From an uncultured Shimia sp. (lineage in GTDB: Bacteria; Pseudomonadota; Alphaproteobacteria; Rhodobacterales; Rhodobacteraceae): a DNA stretch of 62,815 bases. Location of the stretch: NCBI GenBank assembly GCA_937897325.1, contig CALCOY010000094.1, forward strand, positions 1 through 62,815, given 5' to 3'. A program made the position numbers and the translations under genes. Of this stretch, positions 43,946-53,268 are shown piece by piece. The notes under the pieces are model-generated. The model was not told the origin of the DNA. It searched no databases and was given only the letters and a program-made list of their open reading frames with translations. Position 1 is the first letter of the stretch. Each line of letters starts with the position of its first letter.

Positions 43946-44920
43946 CTAACGTTCCTTGACGTAGGGCTCTCCCCCCGCGCGTGGCGGGATGGCCTTGCCG
44001 ACAAAACCTGCGAGGATCACGACCGTAAGAATGTAGGGCATCGCGTCCAGAAGCTGTACCTGCACAGTGAAGCCCAAGGCGCGTTCGATGATGTCCGGGC
44101 GCAGGGCGATCGCCTGAAGGTAACCGAAGAGCAGCGTGGCCCACAGGGCCTGCCATGGCCGCCATTTCGCAAAGATCAACGCCGCCAGAGCGATAAATCC
44201 CCGGCCCGCCGTCATGTCCTTCACAAAGCCTGCCTGGAGGGCCGTCGCGAGGTAAGCACCCGCAATGCCGCAAAGAACACCGCAAATCGCCACGGCAGCA
44301 AAGCGCAAGCCCACCACAGAAACGCCGGCCGTATCGACGGCTGCGGGGTTTTCGCCAACGGCGCGCAGGCGCAGACCAAAACGGGTGCGGAAGAGAATCC
44401 ACCATGTGCCAGGCACGGCCAGCACCGCGACGTAGACAAGGATTGAATGACCAGAGATCAGCTCGGCATAGATCGGGCCGATGAAAGGGATGCCGCGCAC
44501 AGCGTCGACGAAAGGCAACGTGATAGGCGGAAAGCGCCCGCCGCCGATCAGGCTGGGCGTGCGCCCGCCCTGCTGAAACCAGTCCTGCGCGATCAGGACG
44601 GTCATCCCAGCGGCGAGAAAGTTGATGGCCACACCCGAGATGAGCTGGTTGCCCTTGAAGGTGATTGAAGCCAGACCGTGTACGGCGCTCAGCGCCATGG
44701 CAGCAGCAATCCCGGCGGCCAGCCCAAGCCAGACCGATTGGGTCACAGCAGCCACAGCGGCGGAGAAGAAGGCAGCCGCCAGCATTTTGCCTTCCAACCC
44801 GATGTCGAAAATGCCCGCGCGTTCACTGAAAAGCCCCGCGAGGCAAGCGAGCAAAAGCGGTGTGGCAAGCCGGATGGTGCTGTCGAGAACGGCGAGATCA
44901 AAAAGGGACAAAAGCTCCAT
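43946..44920 (-). CDS. BMP-type ABC importer permease, subunit 2
   Basis: 324 residues, about nine to ten membrane spans. It begins with a span at ILLACLAGLFSERAGIFDIGLEGKM, the SERAGIxNIGLEGxM motif of YufQ/NupQ-type permeases, and has GENPAAVDTAGVSV as the ATPase-contact loop. It pairs with the next permease to import nucleosides or similar ligands. Stop/start spacing of three bases with the neighbour. Confidence 0.9.
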   Translation of the reverse strand: MELLSLFDLAVLDSTIRLATPLLLACLAGLFSERAGIFDIGLEGKMLAAAFFSAAVAAVTQSVWLGLAAGIAAAMALSAVHGLASITFKGNQLISGVAINFLAAGMTVLIAQDWFQQGGRTPSLIGGGRFPPITLPFVDAVRGIPFIGPIYAELISGHSILVYVAVLAVPGTWWILFRTRFGLRLRAVGENPAAVDTAGVSVVGLRFAAVAICGVLCGIAGAYLATALQAGFVKDMTAGRGFIALAALIFAKWRPWQALWATLLFGYLQAIALRPDIIERALGFTVQVQLLDAMPYILTVVILAGFVGKAIPPRAGGEPYVKER

Positions 44921-44923
44921 GAT

Positions 44924-46045
44924 CTATTCCGCCGCCTGAGTCTTGCGTTCGGATTTAGGCGCGCGGCGCATAGCAAGAAAGACCTTCTCCAGAGGTGCAC
45001 GCACCATGTTGTCAAGCGCACCCGTAAAGAGGATCACAAGGGCCTGGATCACGACGATGAGTTCGCGTGGAATCGAAGTCCAGAGGGCCAGTTCCGCGCC
45101 ACCCTGATAGAGAAATCCAAAAAGAATCGCGGCGAGGAAGACGCCAAACGGATGGCTGCGGCCCATGAGTGCGACAGCGATCCCGATAAAGCCTGCGCCT
45201 TCGACCGCGTTCAGAACCAGACGCTCCGCCTCGCCCATGACATTGTTGATGGCCATGCAACCCGCCAACGCACCCGACAGCAGCATGGTGATGATGGTTA
45301 TGCGGGCGGGCGCAATGCCAGCGTAGCGGGCGGCACTTTCGGATTTGCCAAAGGATCGTATTTCGTAGCCAAGCCGGGTGCGCCAGATGAGAATCCAGAC
45401 CAGAAGGCAGGCGATCATGGCGATCAGCAGCGAGACATTCGCAGGCGCGGCCTTTGAGAAATTGATGCCGAAGACGGCAAGAACGTCATGAAGCGACGGC
45501 AAATGGACGGCCTCGGGAAAGCGTTCCGTCGCCGGATCCATGCTACCCGCCGGACGGAGCATGTTGACGAGCACGTAGTTCATCAGTGCCGCGGCAATGA
45601 AGTTGAACATGATCGTCGTGATTACGATATGGCTGCCGCGCCTGGCCTGCAGATAACCAGGGATCATCGCCCAGAATGCACCGAACAGCGCGGAGCCAAG
45701 GATCGCGGCGATCAGCGCCAGAGACCAGTGAGGCCACGGCAGCATCAGACAAACAAGCGCCACGCCCAGGCCGCCAAGCGTTGCCTGCCCCTCACCCCCG
45801 ATATTGAAGAGACCCGCGTGATAGGCGACGGCCACGGCGAGGCCGGTGAACATGAAATTGGTGGCGTAATAGAGCGTGTAGCCCCAACCATAGGTCGAGC
45901 CGAGCGCGCCGGTGATCATGAGGTTCACCGCCTCAATTGGGTCTTCACCAATGCCGAGGATGACGAGGGCCGAGAGGATCGCAGCCAGAAAAAGCGAGAT
46001 CAGGGGGACGAGGACAACTTCGGCCCATTGCGGCATCTTTTGCAT
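44924..46045 (-). CDS. BMP-type ABC importer permease, subunit 1
   Basis: 373 residues. YufP/NupP-like: GLAVAVAYHAGLFNIGGEGQ is the family motif, and FGKSESAARYAGI is the coupling loop. The C-terminal tail is basic and cytosolic. It is adjacent to the ATPase gene without a gap. Confidence 0.9.
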   Translation of the reverse strand: MQKMPQWAEVVLVPLISLFLAAILSALVILGIGEDPIEAVNLMITGALGSTYGWGYTLYYATNFMFTGLAVAVAYHAGLFNIGGEGQATLGGLGVALVCLMLPWPHWSLALIAAILGSALFGAFWAMIPGYLQARRGSHIVITTIMFNFIAAALMNYVLVNMLRPAGSMDPATERFPEAVHLPSLHDVLAVFGINFSKAAPANVSLLIAMIACLLVWILIWRTRLGYEIRSFGKSESAARYAGIAPARITIITMLLSGALAGCMAINNVMGEAERLVLNAVEGAGFIGIAVALMGRSHPFGVFLAAILFGFLYQGGAELALWTSIPRELIVVIQALVILFTGALDNMVRAPLEKVFLAMRRAPKSERKTQAAE

Positions 46046-47632
46046 CTAGCGCACCTCGCCATGGCTGTGCGCGAGGTTCTGGGCGACCTCTTCTGCGCTG
46101 TGCGGTTTGTCGGTGTCGGTGATGCCGGCCATCAGCAGGCCCAGTTCCTTCTCATTGGTCTCTGACGGCAGGCGTTCACCCATTATCTGGCCGTCGAACA
46201 TCACCGCGATGCGATCTGACAGCCCGAGAATTTCGTCCAGTTCGACACTGATGAGGAGGATCGCTTTGCCCTGATCGCGCAGAGCGACGATTTGCTGATG
46301 AATGAATTCGATGGCTCCGATATCCACCCCGCGCGTGGGCTGACCGATAAGCAAGAGGTCAGGGTTGCGCTCAATCTCTCGAGCGAGGACGACCTTCTGC
46401 TGGTTTCCCCCCGAGAAGTTCTTGGCCGCGAGGTTGGGATTGGGCGGGCGCACGTCGAACCGTTCCATCTTCGCGGCGGTGTCGATGCGGATCGCAGCAT
46501 TGTTCATCAGAACGCCGCGTTGATAGTTGATGTCGTGATGATAGCCGAAAGCGGTGTTTTCCCAAGCGGCGAAGTCCATGATGAGGCCTTGGCGCTGGCG
46601 GTCTTCGGGCACGTGGGCGATACCGCGCTTGCGGCGGGATTGGCCGTCGGAGTGTTTTCCTGTGAGATCAACGGGTTCACCGCTCAAGGTAACGTCGCCC
46701 GCGGCGGTCATTGTACCGCCAAGAACCTCAAGCAATTCGGACTGGCCATTGCCTGCAACGCCCGCCACGCCGAGAATTTCGCCCGCGCGGACATGCAGGT
46801 CGATGCCTTTCAGACGTTCAACCCCTTTGTCGTCTTTGACCTGCAAGCCTTTGATATCTAGTATCGTATCGCCTGGTTTTGCTGGTGCTTTGTCAACACG
46901 CAGAAGCACCTTGCGGCCCACCATCAACTCGGCCAATTCTTCGGGGCTGGTATCTGGGGTGCGCACGGTCGCTGTCATCTCACCCCGGCGCATCACGCTT
47001 ACTGTGTCGGTTATATCCATGATTTCACGCAATTTATGCGTGATCAGAATGATGGTCTTACCTTCCTCTTTCAGTCGTTCGAGGATGCGGAAAAGCTGAT
47101 CGGCCTCGGCCGGCGTCAAGACGCCTGTCGGCTCATCAAGGATAAGAATGTTTGCCTGGCGATAAAGCGCCTTGAGGATTTCGACTCGCTGCTGCATCCC
47201 AACGCCCAGATCCTGAATGACCGCATCAGGATCAACGTTTAGCCCGTATTCCTTTTCAAGCTCGATGAGGGTTTTGCGGGCCTTGGAGAGCGACTGCTTG
47301 AGCAGCCCGCCATCCTCGGCGCCGAGGATGATATTTTCGAGAACGGTGAAGTTTTCCACCAATTTAAAGTGTTGGAATACCATGCCGATACCTGCGGCAA
47401 TTGCGGCTTGGCTGTCCGGGATTTCGGTCTTGTCACCCTTGATGAAGATCTCACCTGCATCGGCCTTGTAAAAGCCGTAGAGGATCGACATTAGTGTTGA
47501 TTTTCCGGCGCCATTCTCACCGATGATGCCGTGAATCGTACCGGGCTTGACGCGGATGGAGATGTCTTTGTTGGCCTGAACGGGTCCGAAGGCTTTGGAG
47601 ATACCTTTGAGTTCGATGGCCGGCGCGGTCAT
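46046..47632 (-). CDS. BMP-type ABC importer ATPase with two nucleotide-binding domains
   Basis: 528 residues, a tandem ABC protein. The first domain has Walker A IGENGAGKST and LGVGMQQRVEI; the second has GVAGNGQSEL as a variant P-loop and NFSGGNQQKVVLA. The first domain lacks the strict LSGGQ. This layout is typical of YufO/NupO and sugar importers (RbsA). It energises uptake by the two permeases. Confidence 0.92.
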   Translation of the reverse strand: MTAPAIELKGISKAFGPVQANKDISIRVKPGTIHGIIGENGAGKSTLMSILYGFYKADAGEIFIKGDKTEIPDSQAAIAAGIGMVFQHFKLVENFTVLENIILGAEDGGLLKQSLSKARKTLIELEKEYGLNVDPDAVIQDLGVGMQQRVEILKALYRQANILILDEPTGVLTPAEADQLFRILERLKEEGKTIILITHKLREIMDITDTVSVMRRGEMTATVRTPDTSPEELAELMVGRKVLLRVDKAPAKPGDTILDIKGLQVKDDKGVERLKGIDLHVRAGEILGVAGVAGNGQSELLEVLGGTMTAAGDVTLSGEPVDLTGKHSDGQSRRKRGIAHVPEDRQRQGLIMDFAAWENTAFGYHHDINYQRGVLMNNAAIRIDTAAKMERFDVRPPNPNLAAKNFSGGNQQKVVLAREIERNPDLLLIGQPTRGVDIGAIEFIHQQIVALRDQGKAILLISVELDEILGLSDRIAVMFDGQIMGERLPSETNEKELGLLMAGITDTDKPHSAEEVAQNLAHSHGEVR

Positions 47633-47651
47633 GGGTAGGTGTATCCATTTA

Positions 47652-47697
47652 GGGGCTTTGCCCCCGGCGCTTGCGCGCCTCCCCCAGGATATTTTTC
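47652..47697. repeat. REP-like intergenic hairpin element
   Basis: Two adjacent hairpins, GGGGC-TTT-GCCCC and GGCGC-TTGC-GCGCC, followed by CTCCCCCAGGATATTTTTC. The wording GGGGCTTTGCCCC...GCGCCTCCC..GGATATTT is common between genes in Rhodobacterales as I recall. It separates the substrate-binding-protein gene from the ATPase gene and could lower downstream expression. Confidence 0.6.
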
Positions 47698-47763
47698 ACC
47701 CAGAGAAGGTATCAGGCACATCAGCCGCGCCGAGGGTTTTTGGCTTGCAGTCTGGTCGGCAGA

Positions 47764-48759
47764 TCAGAAACTGAGCACTGGGCAGCTGTCGTCGGACATG
47801 TAGTCGTGGACGGTGATCTCACCCGAGGAGATCTTTGACGCAGCGTCGTCAACGGCCGACTTCATATCTTCGCTGACTAGCGCCTCGTTGTGTTCATCCA
47901 TGGCGTAGCCCACGCCGCCATTTGCCAGGCCCATCACCTGGAAACCCGTCTCCATCTCGGCCCCGTCGGTAAAGGCTTGATGTACGGCATTGTCGACGCG
48001 TTTCATCATCGAGGTCAGGACCTTGCCAGGGTGCAGGTAGTTCTGGTTGCTGTCGACGCCGATCGACAGGATGTTTTCATCGGCCGCAGTTTGAAGAACG
48101 CCCACGCCCGTGCCGCCCGCAGCCGCATAGACCACGTCTGCGCCCTGGGAAATCTGCGCCTTCGTCAGTTCGGACCCCTTTACCGGATCGTTCCACGCCG
48201 CAGGGGTCGTACCGGTCATATTTGCGACCACTGTCGCATCGGGGTTCACAGCTTTTACGCCTTGAGCGTAGCCACAGGCGAATTTGCGGATGAGCGGAAT
48301 GTCCATACCGCCGATGAAACCGACCGTCCCGCTTTCTGAAGCCTTGGCGGCCATCATGCCTACGAGATAGCTGCCCTCATGTTCATTGAAAACGACCGAG
48401 CGGACGTTGGGCGCATCGACCACCATATCGATGATGGTGAACCTGGTATCGGGATAGTCGGCGGCCACCTGACCGAGCGCATCCGCAAAGGCAAAGCCCG
48501 CCATGACAATCGGGTTGTTGCCCGCTTCGGCAAAACGGCGGAGAGCCTGTTCGCGTTGCGCTTCCGACTGAAGTTCGATCTCGCGGAAGTTGTTGCCGGT
48601 CTCTTCTGCCCAGCGGGTGGCACCGTTAAAGGCCGCTTCGTTGAAGGACTTGTCGAACTTACCGCCCAGATCAAAGATCAGAGCCGGTTCGGCAAGCGCT
48701 GCTCCGGCCGACAGAGCCAGTGCCGCGGCCGAGCCCAGAAACTTTTGCTTGAATGTCAT
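47764..48759 (-). CDS. BMP family substrate-binding protein of the ABC importer
   Basis: 331 residues. Sec signal peptide ends near ALAEP; the mature BMP/PnrA-like fold shows LIFDLGGKFDKSFNEAAFNGA, GFAFADAL and GFIGGMDIPLIRKFACGY. BMP proteins bind nucleosides (purines in several bacteria). The start at 48759 has GGGAGATGACCAT upstream; an in-frame upstream extension lacks one. First gene of the importer unit. A purine nucleoside phosphorylase lies 12 kb away and may use the same ligands. Confidence 0.9.
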   Translation of the reverse strand: MTFKQKFLGSAAALALSAGAALAEPALIFDLGGKFDKSFNEAAFNGATRWAEETGNNFREIELQSEAQREQALRRFAEAGNNPIVMAGFAFADALGQVAADYPDTRFTIIDMVVDAPNVRSVVFNEHEGSYLVGMMAAKASESGTVGFIGGMDIPLIRKFACGYAQGVKAVNPDATVVANMTGTTPAAWNDPVKGSELTKAQISQGADVVYAAAGGTGVGVLQTAADENILSIGVDSNQNYLHPGKVLTSMMKRVDNAVHQAFTDGAEMETGFQVMGLANGGVGYAMDEHNEALVSEDMKSAVDDAASKISSGEITVHDYMSDDSCPVLSF

Positions 48760-48916
48760 ATGGTCATCTCCCAGTGGTCTCATTTTCGGGGTTTTTTCGT
48801 TGATGTCGTTTGGGCCCCGGAGATCTTTGTGATCGCTGCAAATTAGGCCGCAGGGGGCAGGCAGGGTCAACCGCTTTTTCCACTGCATCGGGGCCGATGA
48901 CGCTGCGCCGCCCGCT

Positions 48917-49339
48917 CTAGGCGGAATTTGCGCGCCATTGCATCAGCAGCGCATCGGCGGGCGGCGTGTTGATCCGGGGATAGTAGCTTGCCCGACGACC
49001 GATCTCGGAAAAACCGCGCGAGAGATAAAGCGCTATGGCGGCGCGATTGTCCGCAGCGACTTCAAGGTGAAGTTGGGTGAGGCCTTTGCTCGCACTTTTG
49101 ACCAACGCTGTGTCGAGCAATCGGCCACCTATCCCTTGCTGCTGCTGATCGGGATCGACCGCCAATGTGAGGATCTCGCCCTCGGGTGGGACAGACTGGA
49201 TAACGGCCAGCGCCAGGGCCTGCGGATCGCTGAGAAGCAAAACATTCTTATTCTTTTGGAAGCCTTCAAACGTGGCGGCATCCCATGGATTTTGTGGAAA
49301 ACAGCGGATGTGAAGCGCCGCCATGGCCTGCGGCGTCAT
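48917..49339 (-). CDS. rimI: Ribosomal-protein-alanine N-acetyltransferase RimI
   Basis: 140 residues, GNAT fold. The acetyl-CoA loop is QQQGIGGRLL; HLEVAADNRAAIALYLSRGFSEIGRRASYY is the RimI-type C-terminus. It acetylates the N-terminus of S18 in E. coli. ATGA overlap with tsaB, the usual tsaB-rimI pair. Confidence 0.9.
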   Translation of the reverse strand: MTPQAMAALHIRCFPQNPWDAATFEGFQKNKNVLLLSDPQALALAVIQSVPPEGEILTLAVDPDQQQQGIGGRLLDTALVKSASKGLTQLHLEVAADNRAAIALYLSRGFSEIGRRASYYPRINTPPADALLMQWRANSA

Positions 49340-49890
49340 GGAAAGATTGGTGGCGCGCTGTCGCGCGCCGGTGCGGCATCAGCGGGCTTAATGTAAAGCG
49401 GCGCAGCCGGGTTTGGCGCGTCAAGACCCCGTGCGACCGTGTCCTCGGCTATCGCGCGCGCAATTTGGTCAGGATCTGGTTGGCTTGGGGCAAGCGAGCT
49501 GTTTTGCGACGAGATCATTCTGGGGACGCCATGATCGAAAATATAGATCTGCTGTCGGGGCGCGGAGATGACAGGCGCAAGACCAAGGCGCTTGCGCTGC
49601 TCAAACCCGTCAACACCATGAAGCGGGATAGACAAACCCATGGACAGCCCCTTTGCCGCTGCGACACCGATGCGAATACCAGTGAAGTTACCCGGACCGA
49701 TGCCGACGCCAATAGCCGTCAGATCTGCCCAGGACGTTGAATTATCTTGCAAAAACTCTTGCAGCATGGTCATCAAACGTTCAGCCTGCCCGCGGGCCAT
49801 CTCTTCGGATTTCGTGACGACGTCCACATCTTTCAGAAGCGCGGCCGCGCAATATGGACCGGCCGTGTCAAAAGCCAGGATACAGGTCAT
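49336..49890 (-). CDS. tsaB: tRNA threonylcarbamoyladenosine synthesis protein TsaB
   Basis: 184 residues, slightly short for TsaB (about 200-230). The ASKHA N-terminus ILAFDTAGPYCAAALL and the motif GIGPGNFTGIRIGVAAAKGL are clear. It scaffolds TsaD for t6A37 formation on tRNAs reading ANN codons. Starts four bases inside the GFA gene end. Confidence 0.94.
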   Translation of the reverse strand: MTCILAFDTAGPYCAAALLKDVDVVTKSEEMARGQAERLMTMLQEFLQDNSTSWADLTAIGVGIGPGNFTGIRIGVAAAKGLSMGLSIPLHGVDGFEQRKRLGLAPVISAPRQQIYIFDHGVPRMISSQNSSLAPSQPDPDQIARAIAEDTVARGLDAPNPAAPLYIKPADAAPARDSAPPIFP

Positions 49891-50318
49891 TCGGATCCGG
49901 TCGAGGCGTTAAGTGTGTCGCGCGACGATCCTTCGATGCGATCGAGCTTATCGTCAATGTGGAGCCAGGTCAGACGTTCATCCGCATGTGCATGAAGCTT
50001 TGGGGCAAGGTCCGCCGCCTGATCAAGAAGCCCAAGGGACACATAGATCTGTCCGGGGATATAGTCGTAGCTCGACCAGATCGGACTGCCGCAAGCACTG
50101 CAGAAAGCACGGCGCACACCGGGGTTCGGTGCGGCTACGGCCACCTTTTCGGATGTGATTTCAACAAGATCTTCAGGAAAGGCCGCGAAAGCCGCTACTG
50201 GCGCGCCGCTTGCGCGACGACAATCCGCACAATGACAATAGGCGACGGTCAACGGGTTTGACGCTGCTTTGATCCTCGTCGCCCCGCAATAGCACTGTCC
50301 GGTAATTTTAGACGGCAA
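49887..50318 (-). CDS. GFA/CENP-V domain protein (zinc-binding)
   Basis: 143 residues. All zinc ligands are present: CYCG, CHCADCRR and FCSACGSPIW. It belongs to the glutathione-dependent formaldehyde-activating enzyme family; most members have no proven activity. It overlaps nfuA by 11 bases and tsaB by 4, so it is embedded in that operon. Confidence 0.9.
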   Translation of the reverse strand: MPSKITGQCYCGATRIKAASNPLTVAYCHCADCRRASGAPVAAFAAFPEDLVEITSEKVAVAAPNPGVRRAFCSACGSPIWSSYDYIPGQIYVSLGLLDQAADLAPKLHAHADERLTWLHIDDKLDRIEGSSRDTLNASTGSE

Positions 50319-50871
50319 CCGGACGCACTTCGGTGACTTCGGGGATGTAGTGCCGCAGCAGGTTCTCGATGCCCATTTTTAGCGTAAGCGTCGAAGATGG
50401 ACAGCCCGCGCAGGCACCCTGCATGTGCAGGTAAACAACGCCGCGGTCAAAGCCGTGGAAGGTGATATCGCCGCCATCCTGCGCGACTGCTGGCCGGACG
50501 CGAGTGTCGAGCAGTTCCTTGATCTGGCCGACCACTTGAGCGTCTTCACCGCTGTGCTCGGCATGACCAGAAGCGGCTTTATGACCTTCGTCCATTACGG
50601 GCTTGCCCGACTGAAAATGCTCCATGATGCCGCCCAGCAAGGCGGGCTTGATATGGTCCCAATCGACCGCATCGACTTTGGTGACTGTTACAAAATCATT
50701 CCCGAAGAAAATGCCGGTGACGCCTTCTACCGCAAACAAACGCTGAGCGAGGGGGGATTTCTCGGCCGCTTCGATCGTCGGGAAATCTGCGGTGCCCATT
50801 TCAAGCACTGTCTGGCCCGGCAGAAATTTAAGTGTTGCTGGGTTTGGGGTCGATTCGGTCTGAATAAACAT
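50308..50871 (-). CDS. nfuA: NifU-like Fe-S carrier NfuA
   Basis: 187 residues. N-terminal Nfu-N domain (TESTPNPATLKFLPGQTVL) and C-terminal NifU domain with VAQDGGDI and the cluster-binding CAGCPSS. It carries and delivers 4Fe-4S clusters to target enzymes. The domain order is the alphaproteobacterial/mitochondrial NFU1 type rather than E. coli NfuA. Confidence 0.95.
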   Translation of the reverse strand: MFIQTESTPNPATLKFLPGQTVLEMGTADFPTIEAAEKSPLAQRLFAVEGVTGIFFGNDFVTVTKVDAVDWDHIKPALLGGIMEHFQSGKPVMDEGHKAASGHAEHSGEDAQVVGQIKELLDTRVRPAVAQDGGDITFHGFDRGVVYLHMQGACAGCPSSTLTLKMGIENLLRHYIPEVTEVRPVAV

Positions 50872-50938
50872 CGGAAGCCTCCTGCGCTTGGCTCAGATAT
50901 GCTTGTCAGCGGCGGTGCCGTCAAGGTTTGGAACGATT

Positions 50939-52471
50939 CTAAATCATGTCACCCGCCGGAGCAGTCAGAGACAGTTCCGGTTTGGTCATCCGCTTGAGAT
51001 CATCAACACGCAGCGCCTCGGACGGTTTCGACAGCCGGTTTCGCACCACCCATATCAACCTATCCTGGGCGCGCGTGATCGCGACATAGGCGAGGCGTTT
51101 CCAGAGGGCCTGTCCCGCCTCGGAACGTCCGGTGCGGGCGGCGACGTAAAGATCGGGCGCGAATACCTGCACATCTTTCCACTGGGAACCTTGCGCCTTG
51201 TGGATGGTTACGGCAGCACCATGGAGAAAAGTAGCGCCCATACGGGCCGCAAAGGGGATAAAAGGCTCTTCTTCATCGGGTTTTTCTATTTTTACGATAG
51301 AAGCTGCAGACACTTCGGGGTCCTCGGCCCCCATTACGTGCAGCCTTGAGAAGCCGGGCTTCCGACCTTCTCCGAGATAGACCACTTGTGCACCCTTGAT
51401 CAGCCCGCGGGCTTCAAGATCGAGCCGCTTCTTCCTGTGTTTCAATGGTAATTCGATACCGTCGCATATCAGCGGCTCGCCCTTCAAAAGTGCATCCATC
51501 GGGGCATCATAGACATTTCGAAAGGCGTTGATCAGCCGGATCCGTGTCGCATTGCGCCAAACGAGAACCGGAGAGCGTGCCATCAGATCAACCTCAACCC
51601 GCTGGCCCCATACGATCCGATCATCGGTTTTCGATTTCCTTTCAATCATTTGCTCGAAGCTTTGAAAGTCAAGCTCGGGGTCAGCAAGGGCATGTGCAAG
51701 ATCGAGGATTGGATTATCGGCCTCTTGCCGGTGAATACGTGCAAGGCTGAGAACGCGGGGGCTTGGCAAACGGTCAAAAACCATTGCACCGCTCTGATTT
51801 ACGGGGGCAAGCTGCGCTGGATCTCCGAAAAGAAGAAGCGTCGGAAAAATCTCTTTCAAGTCCTCGAACTGACGGTCATCCAGCATCGAAGCCTCATCGA
51901 TGAAACCCACATCCAGCGGTTCCTCGCGCCGCTTCCAGCCGGTGATGAAATCCGACCCGCGCAAGCCCGCCGCCGCCAGCGCACCGGGCATGGATTTATT
52001 GCCCTGATAGAAAGAGTATGCCCGGTCGAGTGCTTCGTCGGTCAGGCCTTCGACCTCTGGCCGATCGGCATTGCCCGCCAGCCATTCGGCGATCTCTTCA
52101 TATTTGGGATCGTAGACAGGTGTGTAGAGAATGCGGTGGATTGTCGTGGCAGGCACACCGCGCAACCGAAGCACCGAGGCCGCCTTGTTGGTGGGTGCAA
52201 GGATGGCGAGGCTGCGGCGATCCTTGCGCTTGCGGCTTTCGTAATCGCCCGAGACGACCTCGACCCCGGCCCGCTCAAGCGCCTTGTAGAGTTCTGCCAG
52301 AAGTAAGGTCTTGCCCGATCCGGCCTTGCCGGTGATGGCCAGAACATTTTCGCCGCTTTCGCGCGGTGGGCTTAGCGCCTCGTGATCGAGGTCAATGCCT
52401 GCATCCCGCAAGAGTTCGGTGACACTGTCATAAGCGCCGGCCTGATCATCAGAAAGAGAGATTGCTGTCAT
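50939..52471 (-). CDS. RecD-/Dda-like ATP-dependent DNA helicase
   Basis: 510 residues, superfamily 1. Walker A is ITGKAGSGKTLLL, motif Ia LAPTNKAASVLR, motif II VGFIDEASML, motif III LLFGDPAQLAP, and the C-terminal UvrD-like motifs TIHKAQGSQW and YVAITRAQDRL. It has no nuclease or RecD N-terminal domain, so it is not a RecBCD subunit. A 5'-3' DNA helicase role is likely. It follows luxI on the same strand. Confidence 0.88.
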   Translation of the reverse strand: MTAISLSDDQAGAYDSVTELLRDAGIDLDHEALSPPRESGENVLAITGKAGSGKTLLLAELYKALERAGVEVVSGDYESRKRKDRRSLAILAPTNKAASVLRLRGVPATTIHRILYTPVYDPKYEEIAEWLAGNADRPEVEGLTDEALDRAYSFYQGNKSMPGALAAAGLRGSDFITGWKRREEPLDVGFIDEASMLDDRQFEDLKEIFPTLLLFGDPAQLAPVNQSGAMVFDRLPSPRVLSLARIHRQEADNPILDLAHALADPELDFQSFEQMIERKSKTDDRIVWGQRVEVDLMARSPVLVWRNATRIRLINAFRNVYDAPMDALLKGEPLICDGIELPLKHRKKRLDLEARGLIKGAQVVYLGEGRKPGFSRLHVMGAEDPEVSAASIVKIEKPDEEEPFIPFAARMGATFLHGAAVTIHKAQGSQWKDVQVFAPDLYVAARTGRSEAGQALWKRLAYVAITRAQDRLIWVVRNRLSKPSEALRVDDLKRMTKPELSLTAPAGDMI

Positions 52472-52512
52472 GGCGCGACCCTACTTGGCGGGCGCGCCAT
52501 CGACCAGTGGGC

Positions 52513-53154
52513 TTAGGCGGTGCGGGCCAATTCGTAAGCTGGTGCGCCGGTATCACCGAAAGAGCGGGCGAACCACAGACGCGACAATTCCAGGGAAAGG
52601 CCTGCGCGAGACGCCACCTTTGCCTGTGCTTCAGGCGCGAAGTGCCAAAGACCCACGCTGATCTTGTCGCGCCCTTCACCGTCAAAGCCAAGGATGTCCG
52701 GAGAAGAGCCGATCATGCGGTAAATCCTGACCATCCGAGCGTCGAACACGCCGACAAAGTGATGAACCCCAAAATTTTGCATGATTTCGCCGCCGCCAAG
52801 CATCAAAGCAGCCGCAACACGGCTTTCGGCGTTGCGGTTGAGACAGAAGCGGGTGCACTCCCAGATCGTCGGGCTTGTGATCGGGCCGCTCATCAAGCTG
52901 CCGAAATGCTCATTTACCATGGTCCGCCCGGTTGTCGGCAAAAACCGCATAGAGCCGCCATGGGACCCATCGACATTTTCCCAGATGACATAGAGCGGGT
53001 TCAGATCGTCATATTGGTCGCGCTCGAAACCTTCAGCATCCACGGAGACGTCCCAACCGAGCCGCGTCTTGAACTGGTCCGCCCTGTCGCGGAACATTGA
53101 TGCCGCGAGTTTCGGGTGATTTTTGAGCTGATCGGCATAAACGTAACGCAGCAT
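52513..53154 (-). CDS. luxI: Acyl-homoserine-lactone synthase (LuxI family)
   Basis: 213 residues. All invariant LuxI residues can be placed: R24, F28, W34, D46, D49, R70, E99 and R102. It makes N-acyl-homoserine lactones from S-adenosylmethionine and acyl-ACP. The ATG at 53154 has GACAAGGAGACAGAC upstream. It follows luxR by 114 bp. Acyl-chain length cannot be inferred. Confidence 0.95.
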   Translation of the reverse strand: MLRYVYADQLKNHPKLAASMFRDRADQFKTRLGWDVSVDAEGFERDQYDDLNPLYVIWENVDGSHGGSMRFLPTTGRTMVNEHFGSLMSGPITSPTIWECTRFCLNRNAESRVAAALMLGGGEIMQNFGVHHFVGVFDARMVRIYRMIGSSPDILGFDGEGRDKISVGLWHFAPEAQAKVASRAGLSLELSRLWFARSFGDTGAPAYELARTA

Positions 53155-53268
53155 GTCTGTCTCCTTGTCCGGTGGCTTGATGTGCCTGATGGACAAAGCG
53201 TTAGAGCAGCGTACGTTAAGGGTGATTAAGTGAGGCGCGCGGTTAAGCGTTGATCACGGCAACGGGGG

